Part shown: one piece after another, positions 1 through 8,086 of the stretch | How positions within the stretch are numbered: position 1 is the first letter of the stretch | How the letters are laid out: each line of letters opens with the position of its first letter | DNA from: Oleidesulfovibrio alaskensis DSM 16109 | GTDB lineage: Bacteria; Desulfobacterota; Desulfovibrionia; Desulfovibrionales; Desulfovibrionaceae | DNA length: 64,000 bases | NCBI RefSeq assembly: GCF_000482745.1 | Contig: NZ_AXWQ01000005.1 | Coordinates: 186,001 to 250,000, forward strand | Reading direction: 5' to 3' | Notes under the pieces: generated by a model | Told to the model about the DNA's origin: nothing | The model's database searches: none | What the model saw: only the letters and a program-made list of their open reading frames with translations | Program-made: the position numbers and the translations under genes

Positions 1-200
1 CCTGAAAACAGATCATATGCCGTGCCCACCAGTTCTTCAGGGTAATACCGCAAGTGCACGGAAGCACAGGCATGCGGGTCAAGATCCATTATCAGAACTC
101 TGTTTCCCCTGTCTGCCAGTGCAGCGGCCAAGGTAAGCGTAGTCGTGGTCTTGCCCACTCCGCCTTTCTGGTTTGCAACTGCCAGCACCCGTGCGCCCAC
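1..200 (-). CDS. ParA/MinD-family ATPase, N-terminal part (cut by window edge)
   Basis: Only the first 66 or so codons are present; the rest lies left of the window. A GTG start at 200 follows an AGGGAGA ribosome site. The product opens GARVLAVANQKGGVGKTTTT, a deviant Walker A (KGGVGKTT), followed by a switch region reading DLDPHA. Both are typical of ParA/Soj/MinD ATPases that dimerise on ATP and position chromosomes or protein complexes. It sits directly downstream of cheB, the HEAT-repeat gene and cheR on the same strand. By inference it may be a ParC-like protein that localises chemosensory arrays rather than a chromosome partition ParA. Family call firm; role inferred. Confidence 0.85.
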   Translation of the reverse strand, partial: MGARVLAVANQKGGVGKTTTTLTLAAALADRGNRVLIMDLDPHACASVHLRYYPEELVGTAYDLFS

Positions 201-254
201 TATATGTCTCCCTGCTTTCGTACTATTCTGACTGGTTCGGCCCGCACGCACGCG

Positions 255-1133
255 TTATTCAAGCTTTCTGTATACGATGGCACCCTGATGATGCTCCGGT
301 TTGAAGGCTCTGGTGATATTATGCAGCGATTCAGAGTGCCCGATAAGCAGATATCCGCCCGGTGTCAGGTTATCATAAAACGAACTGATCACCTGTTTTT
401 TCATCTCGTCATCAAAATAGATGATCACGTTTCGGCAAAAAACAATCTGCGAGCGCTCCACACGCTTAAGCTGCATCCTGTCGCTCAGGTTTATCTGCCC
501 GAAATTGACAAGCTTCTTCAGTTCCGGCTTGATCTTAAAATTGCTGCCTTCCTTGATGAAGTATTTCGAAATGATTTCCGGCGGCGTGGTGCGCAATGCA
601 TACTCGGTGTAAATGCCTCTTCTTGCGGCATGCAGCACGGCTTCGGAAAGATCATTGGCGGTTATTTTAATATCCCACGATGCGATTTCAGACCGCAGGA
701 TTTCATGCAGAATAATGGCCAGCGTGTAAGGCTCTTCCCCTGTGGAACAGCCGGCAGACCATATGCGCAGCCGCTTCGAGCGGGACGCACGCAGATCGGC
801 CAGTACGGCGGAAAGAACTTTTTCCTCAAAAACCTTGAGCTGCGGCGGATTACGGAAAAAGCTTGTTTCGTTGGTGGTAACCACTTCAAAAAGTCGTGAA
901 AGTTCCTGCTTTCTGCCGGCATCGTACCGCAGATAATAAAAATACTCGCCATAGGTCTTCAGATTCAGCTCTTTGAGCCTGTTGGCAAGCCGGTTTTCAA
1001 TCAGATACTTCCTGTTATCCGCAATATAGATGCCGCACTGATCATAGATGAAATCCCGCAACTGCGAAAATTCTTCATCGGTGATCTTCTGCTCTTTACG
1101 TAGCGTGATCGACTTGGAAAACAGTGACGACAT
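255..1133 (-). CDS. cheR: CheR chemotaxis protein methyltransferase
   Basis: 292 aa, normal CheR length. It transfers methyl groups from S-adenosylmethionine to glutamates of chemoreceptors in the cytoplasm. An N-terminal all-helical CheR domain (about residues 20-75) precedes a SAM-binding methyltransferase domain with the glycine-rich motif WSAGCSTGEEPYT (about residues 125-137) and the conserved FCRNVIIYFD segment near 235. The ATG follows the stop of the upstream HEAT-repeat gene with no gap (TAGATG), so the two are translationally coupled. CheB is encoded two genes upstream, giving a methylation/demethylation pair in one operon. Confidence 0.95.
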   Translation of the reverse strand: MSSLFSKSITLRKEQKITDEEFSQLRDFIYDQCGIYIADNRKYLIENRLANRLKELNLKTYGEYFYYLRYDAGRKQELSRLFEVVTTNETSFFRNPPQLKVFEEKVLSAVLADLRASRSKRLRIWSAGCSTGEEPYTLAIILHEILRSEIASWDIKITANDLSEAVLHAARRGIYTEYALRTTPPEIISKYFIKEGSNFKIKPELKKLVNFGQINLSDRMQLKRVERSQIVFCRNVIIYFDDEMKKQVISSFYDNLTPGGYLLIGHSESLHNITRAFKPEHHQGAIVYRKLE

Positions 1134-3062
1134 CTATGCGTCCTCTCCTTGTTCCTGAATACGACCGATAGCCTGCTCTGCCGCTTCCTGAATCTCGATG
1201 CTGTCCGAATCCATCATGGACATGAGAGCCCGGAAAGCAGTCTTGCCACCGGTGTTGCCCAGCGCTTCAATGGCTTTGATGACAACAAGGGGGCTCTCAT
1301 CTTGCAGCATGTTCACCAGTGCAGGCAGAGCCTCTGCAGTCCGCAACCCGCCCAGAGCTTCAGCCGCCCGCATCCGCACCCAGTCGTCCTGATCGCCCAG
1401 CGCCTGCAGTAACGGTGCGGTAACGTCGGCACAACGGCATTTGCCCAGCAGTTCAACAAGTGCAAGCCGCACTTCGCTGTTTTCATCATGCAGGCGCGGC
1501 AGCACCATATCAAGCCGTGAAGAAATATCACTGCACACGTCAGCCACAGCTTCCAGCGCCACCTTTCTTATGTCCGGAACGGCGTCTTCCAGCGCGCCTT
1601 CAAGCAGGTCGATGTTATCATCAACACCCAGCCTGCCCAGCGCATAGGTAGCCATCATCCTGTTCAGCGCATCTTCACTTTCAAACAAAATGCGGAAGCG
1701 CCGCATCATATCATCGCCGCCGAGCGCTATGCAGGCATCCAGCGCCGCCTCTTTCACGTCATCGTACGGATGTTCCAGCAGGGCAAACAGCGTGCCGCCC
1801 ACAGCGGCCACATCGCCTTTGTCCCCCACAAACGCCAAAGCGCTTTTCAGCACATTGCCGTCGTTATGCTTTTCAAGAATTTCCAGGAAAAAAGCTGAAT
1901 CTTCGGCACCGCACACCGAAGCAAGAACGGTCATAAGCGCACGCTGCACATCGCGCGGCTTGTCCCAGAATATTTCTTTAAGCACCGGTATGACGGAAGA
2001 GGCATCCTGCATGCCCGCTATGGCTTCCACAGCTATGCGCACACGGTATTCATCATCGGAATGCAGTTCGTTTTCCAGAGCGTGATTCGGCCCCACAGCA
2101 GCAAGGCACTCCACGGCACGCACCAGACGTTCGTGGTCTCTGTCCGCGTCCAGACGGGCTGCCACATCCATGACGGCTTTTGTGGCCTGCTCGCCGCCCA
2201 TAAAGCCCAGCCCGACCACTGCAGCATCCTGAATGTCTTCTTCTTCATCCTGAATGGCCACAAGCAGATACTCGCGGAACCGCTCATGCTCCTTGTCGGA
2301 AAGCAGTTTAAGCAGTTTTCCGCCAAGCAGCTGCACAACAGCCTTGACTATTTTATTTCGCAGCGGCGCAGGGGAAGATTCGAGCCGTTTAAGCAACAGG
2401 CTGACAGCCTTTATGTTGCCCATCTCGCCCAGCGCATCCACAATCATGGATGCCACCAGATCAGACGAATAATCGAGAGCGCGCACCAGAGCATTGACAG
2501 AAGATTCCGCCCTGATTTTTGTAAGCGCCTCAATTACGGAAAACTGAACCCACTCCTCATCATGCAAGGCACTGTTCAGGCATTCCGCAGCCTCGGAAAA
2601 GGCCAGATTGCCCAGACTGACGGCGGCCTGATAGCGCACGTTGACTTCCGGGTCGCGCAGCAGGGCTTCGCACAGAGGACGCACAGCCTCAACCCGTGCG
2701 CATGATCCAAGAATATCCGAAGCAAAAATACGCATATCCGGATCTTCATCATGCAGAAGCCGGGTAAGCGAATCGAAATCGTCGGCGCCGATTTCGCGCA
2801 GGATGTCCATCGAAATGTTACGGGCAGGGGCATCGTCGGAACGCAGCAACGGAATAACCGCACGCACAGCGGCCGTGCCGCCTATCTTTCTTATCGCCTG
2901 CTCTGCAGCTTCCTGAACTCCCAGATTGGCGCTTTGCAGATGCCCGGCCAGCAACGGCACGGCATCTTTCAACCCCATATCTCCGGCAGCAAAGGCTGCT
3001 TCGCGCACCAGTTCCGTATTATCACTGCTCAGCTGCTCAAGAATCTGACGATGCTCAGCCAT
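1134..3062 (-). CDS. HEAT-repeat protein of the chemosensory operon
   Basis: 642 aa made almost entirely of roughly 31-residue helical HEAT/PBS-lyase-type repeats with a recurring A-x-x-A-L-G pattern, about 20 units. There is no signal peptide, membrane segment or catalytic motif. HEAT solenoids are protein-binding scaffolds. Its place between cheB and cheR, with its stop abutting the cheR start, suggests it assembles or regulates this chemosensory system. Start ATG at 3062 has an AAGGAT site nearby. Precise partner unknown. Confidence 0.85.
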   Translation of the reverse strand: MAEHRQILEQLSSDNTELVREAAFAAGDMGLKDAVPLLAGHLQSANLGVQEAAEQAIRKIGGTAAVRAVIPLLRSDDAPARNISMDILREIGADDFDSLTRLLHDEDPDMRIFASDILGSCARVEAVRPLCEALLRDPEVNVRYQAAVSLGNLAFSEAAECLNSALHDEEWVQFSVIEALTKIRAESSVNALVRALDYSSDLVASMIVDALGEMGNIKAVSLLLKRLESSPAPLRNKIVKAVVQLLGGKLLKLLSDKEHERFREYLLVAIQDEEEDIQDAAVVGLGFMGGEQATKAVMDVAARLDADRDHERLVRAVECLAAVGPNHALENELHSDDEYRVRIAVEAIAGMQDASSVIPVLKEIFWDKPRDVQRALMTVLASVCGAEDSAFFLEILEKHNDGNVLKSALAFVGDKGDVAAVGGTLFALLEHPYDDVKEAALDACIALGGDDMMRRFRILFESEDALNRMMATYALGRLGVDDNIDLLEGALEDAVPDIRKVALEAVADVCSDISSRLDMVLPRLHDENSEVRLALVELLGKCRCADVTAPLLQALGDQDDWVRMRAAEALGGLRTAEALPALVNMLQDESPLVVIKAIEALGNTGGKTAFRALMSMMDSDSIEIQEAAEQAIGRIQEQGEDA

Positions 3063-3143
3063 GGTTTATATCCTTACTCGTTATGATTTCAGCAAAGCGG
3101 CACTATCTACTGTCACCAGCATAACAGAGACCTTACGCTGATA

Positions 3144-4253
3144 TCACTTATAAACAGCATTCATAATGGCCTGCGCCATATCGTCGATATCGACGACACT
3201 GTCAGCCAGACCGGCGTCGACAATCGCTTTGGGCATACCGTACACAACGCAGGTGGAGTCACTCTGCGCCAGAGCATGCCCACCTTTCTGCTTGAGCACC
3301 TTGATACCTTCCAGCCCGTCACTGCCCATACCGGTAAGAATGACACCGAGCGAACGTCGCCCGAGAGCAAGACCGGCAGATTCCATAAGCTCATTGGCGG
3401 AAGGCTTGTAAAGCGCCTCTGCCGGTTCGGCAGACACTTCCAGAGTCAGGCGGCCGCGGGTGTTTCTGACCCGCACATGTTTGCCGCCGGGCGCAATGTA
3501 GGCCTTGCCCGGCATCAGCATCTCGCCGTCTTCGGCTTCTTTGACGGCAATGGCGCACACCCCGTCAAGCCTTTTGGCAAACGGCCCGGTAAACGCAGCG
3601 GGCATGTGCTGAGCAATGACAATACCCACGGGAAAATCCTGCGGCAGACGTGAAAGCACTTTCTGCACAGCCGGAGGTCCCCCTGTGGACACCCCGATGG
3701 CCACCACATCGCGCACCGGCTTGCCACCGGCAACCTGCAGCGTTCCCGTTGAAGAAGCAGCGGATGAGGGAGCAGCGGAAGGCCGCGGCGTGGCACGCAG
3801 AGCGGCAGGGGCAGCAGGACGGACCGCGGGGGCAGGACGGAAAGGCCGGCCCGGAACCCTGCGACGGGAAATGGCCTTTACCTTTTCCTGCAGGTCTTTT
3901 TCAATTTTAACGATATCGAGCGACACAGTGGAAAGCTGTTTGGGAATAAAATCAACAGCGCCCAGCTCCATCGCCTTCAGGGTCGCTTCCGCCCCTTCCA
4001 CGGTCAGCGAGCTGACCATGAGCACCGGGCGGGGCATTTCCATCATTATATGGCGCAGTGCCGTCAACCCGTCCATGCGGGGCATTTCAATATCAAGCGT
4101 GACCACATCAGGGTCATGTTTACGTATCTGCTCCAGCCCTTCTTCACCGTTGCGTGCCGTGGCAACCACGGAAATACCGGGGTCTTTCTCCAGCATGCTG
4201 CTGAGAGCCTTGCGCATAAAGGCGGAATCATCAACAACGACGACTTTTATCAC
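3144..4253 (-). CDS. cheB: CheB chemotaxis-specific protein-glutamate methylesterase
   Basis: 369 aa from a GTG start at 4253. An ATG at 4268 is in frame, but a GCAGGAG ribosome site lies between it and the GTG with ideal spacing, so the GTG is preferred. The N-terminal receiver domain carries the phosphoacceptor Asp in VTLDIEMPRMDG (about residue 54). A Pro/Ala-rich linker follows (about 135-180), then the methylesterase domain with the catalytic Ser-His-Asp set: GVSTGGP, AQHMP and GMGSDG. It removes receptor methyl groups when phosphorylated by CheA. First gene of the operon cheB, HEAT, cheR, parA-like. Confidence 0.95.
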   Translation of the reverse strand: MIKVVVVDDSAFMRKALSSMLEKDPGISVVATARNGEEGLEQIRKHDPDVVTLDIEMPRMDGLTALRHIMMEMPRPVLMVSSLTVEGAEATLKAMELGAVDFIPKQLSTVSLDIVKIEKDLQEKVKAISRRRVPGRPFRPAPAVRPAAPAALRATPRPSAAPSSAASSTGTLQVAGGKPVRDVVAIGVSTGGPPAVQKVLSRLPQDFPVGIVIAQHMPAAFTGPFAKRLDGVCAIAVKEAEDGEMLMPGKAYIAPGGKHVRVRNTRGRLTLEVSAEPAEALYKPSANELMESAGLALGRRSLGVILTGMGSDGLEGIKVLKQKGGHALAQSDSTCVVYGMPKAIVDAGLADSVVDIDDMAQAIMNAVYK

Positions 4254-4373
4254 CAGGAACTCCTGCAATTCATGACAACGCTGTCCTGCATACCAATTGA
4301 TTCAGATTCATAACATAATGTCCGGACAGCCTTAGTGCCGGATGACAGCCGGCGGACACATCAGACGCATCCG

Positions 4374-4401
4374 CATATACAAAACAGCCATCACCTGACA
4401 A
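4374..4401 (-). promoter_or_regulatory. Candidate sigma-70 promoter of the cheB operon
   Basis: On the minus strand TTGTCA is followed after 16 bases by TATATG, about 120 bases upstream of the chosen cheB start. The implied leader contains a small GC-rich inverted repeat (CCGGCTGTCATCCGG). Prediction by eye only. Confidence 0.4.
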
Positions 4402-4463
4402 GTTTAGTCTTTTAGCAAGCATAAGGAAACACCCTTTTTTTGCAACTAAAACTAAAAAAGTGC

Positions 4464-4492
4464 TTGCATTTATCTTTTGACTCCGATAAATA
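4464..4492 (+). promoter_or_regulatory. Candidate sigma-70 promoter of tRNA-Pro
   Basis: TTGCAT and TAAATA are separated by exactly 17 bases. Transcription would start just a few bases before the mature tRNA 5' end at 4504. Confidence 0.55.
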
Positions 4493-4503
4493 CTGCCTCC
4501 TCA

Positions 4504-4581
4504 CGGGATGTGGCTCAGTTTGGCTAGAGCGCAGCGTTCGGGACGCTGAGGCCGAAGGTTCGAATCCTTTCATCCCGACCA
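4504..4581 (+). tRNA. tRNA-Pro (anticodon CGG)
   Basis: A 78-base cloverleaf is visible. The acceptor stem CGGGATG pairs with CATCCCG, followed by discriminator A and a genomically encoded CCA. The anticodon stem CAGCG/CGCTG holds the loop TTCGGGA, so the anticodon is CGG (4539-4541) and reads the codon CCG. The T-arm contains GGTTCGAATCC. It stands alone between its own promoter and terminator. Confidence 0.97.
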
Positions 4582-4588
4582 GAACACC

Positions 4589-4623
4589 AAGGACTTGCAA
4601 TTTCGATTGCAAGTCCTTTTTTT
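4589..4623 (+). terminator. Rho-independent terminator of tRNA-Pro
   Basis: A 12-bp perfect stem (AGGACTTGCAAT against ATTGCAAGTCCT) with a TTCG tetraloop is followed by seven T residues, eight bases after the tRNA CCA end. Confidence 0.93.
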
Positions 4624-4695
4624 ATTGCCCCCGTTCCCCGATCCGCACCACATGCAGAGTCCCCTGCCCTCGACATGCCCTCAAACACTTTGACA

Positions 4696-4708
4696 TAACA
4701 GAGTGTTA
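4696..4708. promoter_or_regulatory. Small palindrome between tRNA-Pro and flagellin
   Basis: TAACA-GAG-TGTTA lies about 30 bases upstream of the sigma-28 promoter of the flagellin gene. It overlaps a possible sigma-70 promoter (TTGACA at 4690-4695, TAAAAA 16 bases on). It could be a regulator site or chance; nothing else is visible between 4624 and 4740. Confidence 0.25.
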
Positions 4709-4740
4709 CAGTAAAAAATATTTTTTATTCATTCGAAGCC

Positions 4741-4767
4741 TAAAGTAACGCCGCACGCCGCCGATAG
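4741..4767 (+). promoter_or_regulatory. Sigma-28 (FliA) promoter of flagellin
   Basis: TAAAGTAA-N11-GCCGATAG is one base off the classical sigma-28 -35 (TAAAGTTT) in each of two positions and nearly matches the -10 (GCCGATAA), with correct 11-base spacing. It predicts a start near 4775 and a leader of about 100 bases. Confidence 0.9.
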
Positions 4768-4777
4768 GAAAAGCGAG

Positions 4778-4836
4778 TGGGGAGGGGAGAACCTTTTGGT
4801 CAGAAGAGCGTGACTTCAGCTGACCGCTCCCCTACT
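4778..4836 (+). promoter_or_regulatory. Structured 5' leader of flagellin mRNA
   Basis: Nested inverted repeats can form a long hairpin: an outer stem AGTGGGGAG with CTCCCCTACT (one bulge) and an inner stem GGTCAG with CTGACC. Several GGA motifs occur, including in the loop-proximal GGGGAGGGGA and in the ribosome site AAGGAGGA. This resembles leaders controlled by CsrA, but no binding is shown. Confidence 0.45.
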
Positions 4837-4875
4837 GAGGCAAGGAAGCCGTGACTCATTCAAGGAGGAATGGTC

Positions 4876-5769
4876 ATGTCTCTTATTATCAACCACAACT
4901 TGATGGCCCTTAATGCGGCGAACAACCTCGGCAACTCGTACAGCAAGCTTGCCACCTCCATCCGCCGTCTTTCATCGGGGCTGCGAGTGGGAACAGCAGC
5001 CGACGACGCCGCCGGTCTGGCAATCCGCGAAATCATGCGTTCGGACATTGCCGCCCTTAATCAGGGCATCCGCAACGCCAACGATGCAATTTCGCTTATC
5101 CAGACGGCCGACGGCGCTCTGCAGGTCATCGACGAAAAACTCATCCGTATGAAGGAGCTGGCCGAACAGGCCGCAACGGGTACATACACCTCGGCCCAGC
5201 GTCTGATAATCGACTCCGAATATCAGGCCATGGCCTCGGAAATCACCCGAATAGCCAACTCCACAGACTTCAACGGCATCCATCTGCTCAACGGGCACCT
5301 TTCCGGCGCCACCCATGATGGAAGCGGCCTTGTGGCAACCGGTAAACTCAAGGTGCACTTCGGCACAGCCAACGACTCGGCGGAAGACTATTACTACATC
5401 CAGATCGGCGCCTCCACGGCATCTGCACTGGGCGTAGGCACGCAGGCGGGCACCTCTGCCAAAGCGGCCAGCATTTCCACCCAGTCCGCGGCACAGGCTG
5501 CACTGGCAGCCCTTGAGGACGCCATCGTGTCAAAGGATAAAATCCGGGCAAACCTCGGAGCCATCCAGAACCGGCTGGAAAACACCATAACCAACTTGCA
5601 GATCCAGTCCGAAAACCTGCAGGCGGCGGAATCACGTATTTCCGACGTGGACGTCTCTCTGGAGATGACAGAATTCACACGCCAGCAAATTCTGTCACAG
5701 TCCGCGGTCGCCATGCTGTCACAGGCCAACACGCTCCCCAGACTGGCCCTGAATCTTCTCGGGGCCTGA
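4876..5769 (+). CDS. fliC: Flagellin
   Basis: 297 aa. The ATG at 4876 is chosen over the ATG at 4870 because AAGGAGG then sits 7 bases upstream instead of overlapping. The N-terminal D0/D1 domain (MSLIINHNLMALNAANNL, later RLSSGLRVGTAADDAAGLAI) and C-terminal D0 domain (SRISDVDVSLEMTEFTRQQI, ending LNLLGA) are canonical. The variable middle is short, so the filament lacks large outer domains. Secreted by the flagellar type III system and polymerised as the filament. Sigma-28 promoter upstream, strong terminator downstream, single-gene unit. Confidence 0.97.
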   Translation: MSLIINHNLMALNAANNLGNSYSKLATSIRRLSSGLRVGTAADDAAGLAIREIMRSDIAALNQGIRNANDAISLIQTADGALQVIDEKLIRMKELAEQAATGTYTSAQRLIIDSEYQAMASEITRIANSTDFNGIHLLNGHLSGATHDGSGLVATGKLKVHFGTANDSAEDYYYIQIGASTASALGVGTQAGTSAKAASISTQSAAQAALAALEDAIVSKDKIRANLGAIQNRLENTITNLQIQSENLQAAESRISDVDVSLEMTEFTRQQILSQSAVAMLSQANTLPRLALNLLGA

Positions 5770-5888
5770 TTACGACACATCGGGAGAGGCCGTAGCAGCA
5801 AAACAATCACAGGCTTCCGCATTGCCGGAAGCGGCACGAAGTCATTACTTCAGGGAAAGACCATCCTCCTCACTCAAAGCGCCAGAAA

Positions 5889-5920
5889 AAAGGGCCGCCC
5901 CGCAAAGGGCGGCCCTTTTA
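5889..5920. terminator. Bidirectional Rho-independent terminator between flagellin and rel
   Basis: AAGGGCCGCCC and GGGCGGCCCTT flank a short loop, with an A-run on the left and TTTT on the right. It can stop the plus-strand flagellin transcript and the minus-strand rel transcript. Confidence 0.9.
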
Positions 5921-5938
5921 AATGGCATCCGGATAAAA

Positions 5939-8086
5939 CTATTCGCTGTGCGAGGAGTGCCTTGTCACTTCGATGACGGCATCAAGATGACGCAGCCTGT
6001 CGATGGTACGGTACAGATGAGCCACATCGCGTACCTCCACGGTCACATCCAGCTCCGAACGTCCGTCAACATTGGACCGCATGTGGCATGCATCGATATT
6101 CACCTGCTCTTCCGCCAGCAGTGTGGTAATCTTGGCAAAACCGCCTATTTCATTATGGCAAAGCATGTGGATGCGTGCCGGATAGGGTTTGCCTTCGGTG
6201 CCGTCCCAGAACACACTGATAAGGCGTTCCGGTTCCATGGCCTGCACGTTGACACAGTCCGACGTATGCACGGTCACCCCACGCCCGCGGCTGATATACC
6301 CCACAATGGCATCACCGGGCACCGGATTGCAGCATTTGCCGAAACGCACCAGCACATCGTCAACGCCCTTGATGCTCACACTGTCAGACTCACGACGCGA
6401 CTTCTGTGGTTCCGGAGCTTTTACCTCCGGCTGACGTGCGGGTTCCTCTTCTTTGGGCAGCAGCTTGCGCAGCACCTTGCGCGGAGTAAGGCGGGCATAC
6501 CCCACGGCAGAAAGCAGCTCTTCTACCTCGCGGTAAGAAAATTCTTCCGCCACAGGCATCAGACCGCCTTCCTTAAGCAGCTTGGGCACATTCAGCCCCA
6601 TGCGCCGGCCCTGCTTTTCCAGCATTTCCCGGCCCAGTGCAATGCTGCGGCTGCGTTCTTCCGTACGGATATAGTTGTTGATACGGGTACGTGCCTTGGC
6701 TGTTTTGACAAACCGGAGCCAGTCGCGGCTGGGATGGCGGTTGGCATCGGTTATTATCTCAACGGTGTCGCCATTATGCAGCTTGGTCGAAAGCGGAACC
6801 AGCTTGCCGTTGACCTTGGCGCCGGAACAGTGGTCTCCCACCTTGGTATGTATCAGATAGGCAAAGTCGATGGGGCTTGCGCCTTCGGGCAGTTCCTTCA
6901 CCTCGCCGCGCGGGGTGAAGACATAAACTTCTTCCTTGAAAAGATCGAATTTCAGCGACCGCATGAATTCGCGCGAGTCGCTTTCCATCTTCTGCCAGTC
7001 CAGCATTTCACGCAGCCAGGCAAACTGCCTGACGTCCTTGGATTTTACGCGCTGCCCCTCTTTGTACAGCCAGTGCGAAGCAACCCCGTGCTCCGCCATT
7101 CTGTCCATTTCCTCGGTACGTATCTGTATTTCTATGCGCTCGCCCCCGGGGCCCACAACAGTGGTGTGCAGGCTCTGATACATGTTGGCTTTGGGCATGG
7201 AAATGTAATCTTTGAACCGTCCGTGAATGGGCTTCCATGCGGCGTGTACAAGCCCCAGCATGGCGTAGCAGTTTTTTACGTCATCCACGATAACGCGGAA
7301 CGCGATGACATCGGGCACCTCGTCCAGAGCAAGGTTCTGATGCACCATCTTGCGGTAGATGCTGTTGATATGTTTGATACGCCCTTTAACCTTGCCGGGA
7401 ATATCGTTTTCATCCAGCATACCGCGCAGCAGACTGATGACATTGTCAATGTAGTCGCTGTCTGCAACCCGCTTTTTTTCCAGCCAGTCAGACAGCTGAC
7501 TCCACACATCAGGACGCAGATACCGCAGCGAAAGGTCTTCCAGCTGCAGTTTAATGCGGTGCAGCCCCAGCCTGTTTGCCAGCGGGGCATAAATGTCCAT
7601 GGTTTCCTGCGCGATGAGCTTCTGCTTGTGCGGTTTCTGAAAGTCCAGAGTGCTCATGTTATGCAGCCGGTCCGCCAGTTTGACGATGAGCACGCGGATA
7701 TCTTCCGCCATAGCCAGAACCATCTTGCGGATGTTTTCGGCCTGCGCCTCTTCCTTGCTTTCAAACGTCATCTGGCTGATTTTAGTGACACCGTCCACGA
7801 TATCAGCCACTTCTTCGCCGAAAAGCGAATCGATCTCTTCAATGCCGGTGCTGGTATCCTCCACCGTGTCGTGCAAAAGACCGGCAGCGATGGAAGCCTC
7901 GTCAAGACGCATCTTTGCCAGACTGTGCGCCACGGCAAGCGGATGCATCAGGTACGGTTCACCGGAAAGACGCGTCTGTCCGGCGTGCGCGGCGGCAGAA
8001 AAGACATACGCTTTCTGGATAAGCGCAATGTCGGCGTCCTGCCTGTATTCGGCAATGGTATCGAGTATGTCCTGAATGCGGATCAT
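5939..8086 (-). CDS. rel: Bifunctional (p)ppGpp synthetase/hydrolase (Rel/SpoT type)
   Basis: 715 aa, full-length RSH protein. The N-terminal HD hydrolase domain is intact (HD at residues 72-73 in LLHDTVEDT). The synthetase domain contains GRFKDYI, the RXKD-type motif associated with bifunctional Rel enzymes rather than the EXDD of synthetase-only RelA. TGS (starting near VYVFTPRGEVKELPEG, about residue 390), a zinc/helical region with KCCNPVPGD, and a C-terminal ACT domain follow. It makes and degrades the starvation alarmone. ATG directly follows the stop of the upstream solute-binding-protein gene (TAAATG). Confidence 0.95.
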   Translation of the reverse strand: MIRIQDILDTIAEYRQDADIALIQKAYVFSAAAHAGQTRLSGEPYLMHPLAVAHSLAKMRLDEASIAAGLLHDTVEDTSTGIEEIDSLFGEEVADIVDGVTKISQMTFESKEEAQAENIRKMVLAMAEDIRVLIVKLADRLHNMSTLDFQKPHKQKLIAQETMDIYAPLANRLGLHRIKLQLEDLSLRYLRPDVWSQLSDWLEKKRVADSDYIDNVISLLRGMLDENDIPGKVKGRIKHINSIYRKMVHQNLALDEVPDVIAFRVIVDDVKNCYAMLGLVHAAWKPIHGRFKDYISMPKANMYQSLHTTVVGPGGERIEIQIRTEEMDRMAEHGVASHWLYKEGQRVKSKDVRQFAWLREMLDWQKMESDSREFMRSLKFDLFKEEVYVFTPRGEVKELPEGASPIDFAYLIHTKVGDHCSGAKVNGKLVPLSTKLHNGDTVEIITDANRHPSRDWLRFVKTAKARTRINNYIRTEERSRSIALGREMLEKQGRRMGLNVPKLLKEGGLMPVAEEFSYREVEELLSAVGYARLTPRKVLRKLLPKEEEPARQPEVKAPEPQKSRRESDSVSIKGVDDVLVRFGKCCNPVPGDAIVGYISRGRGVTVHTSDCVNVQAMEPERLISVFWDGTEGKPYPARIHMLCHNEIGGFAKITTLLAEEQVNIDACHMRSNVDGRSELDVTVEVRDVAHLYRTIDRLRHLDAVIEVTRHSSHSE

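Noticed and set aside
1134..3062. Repeated DNA pattern suggesting a repeat array
   Set aside because: The periodicity is at protein level (HEAT repeats) and the DNA repeats are diverged; not a CRISPR or satellite.
4504..4623. tRNA-Pro as an integration (att) site of a mobile element
   Set aside because: No integrase gene, no repeat of the tRNA 3' end and no foreign-looking genes are present in the flanks.
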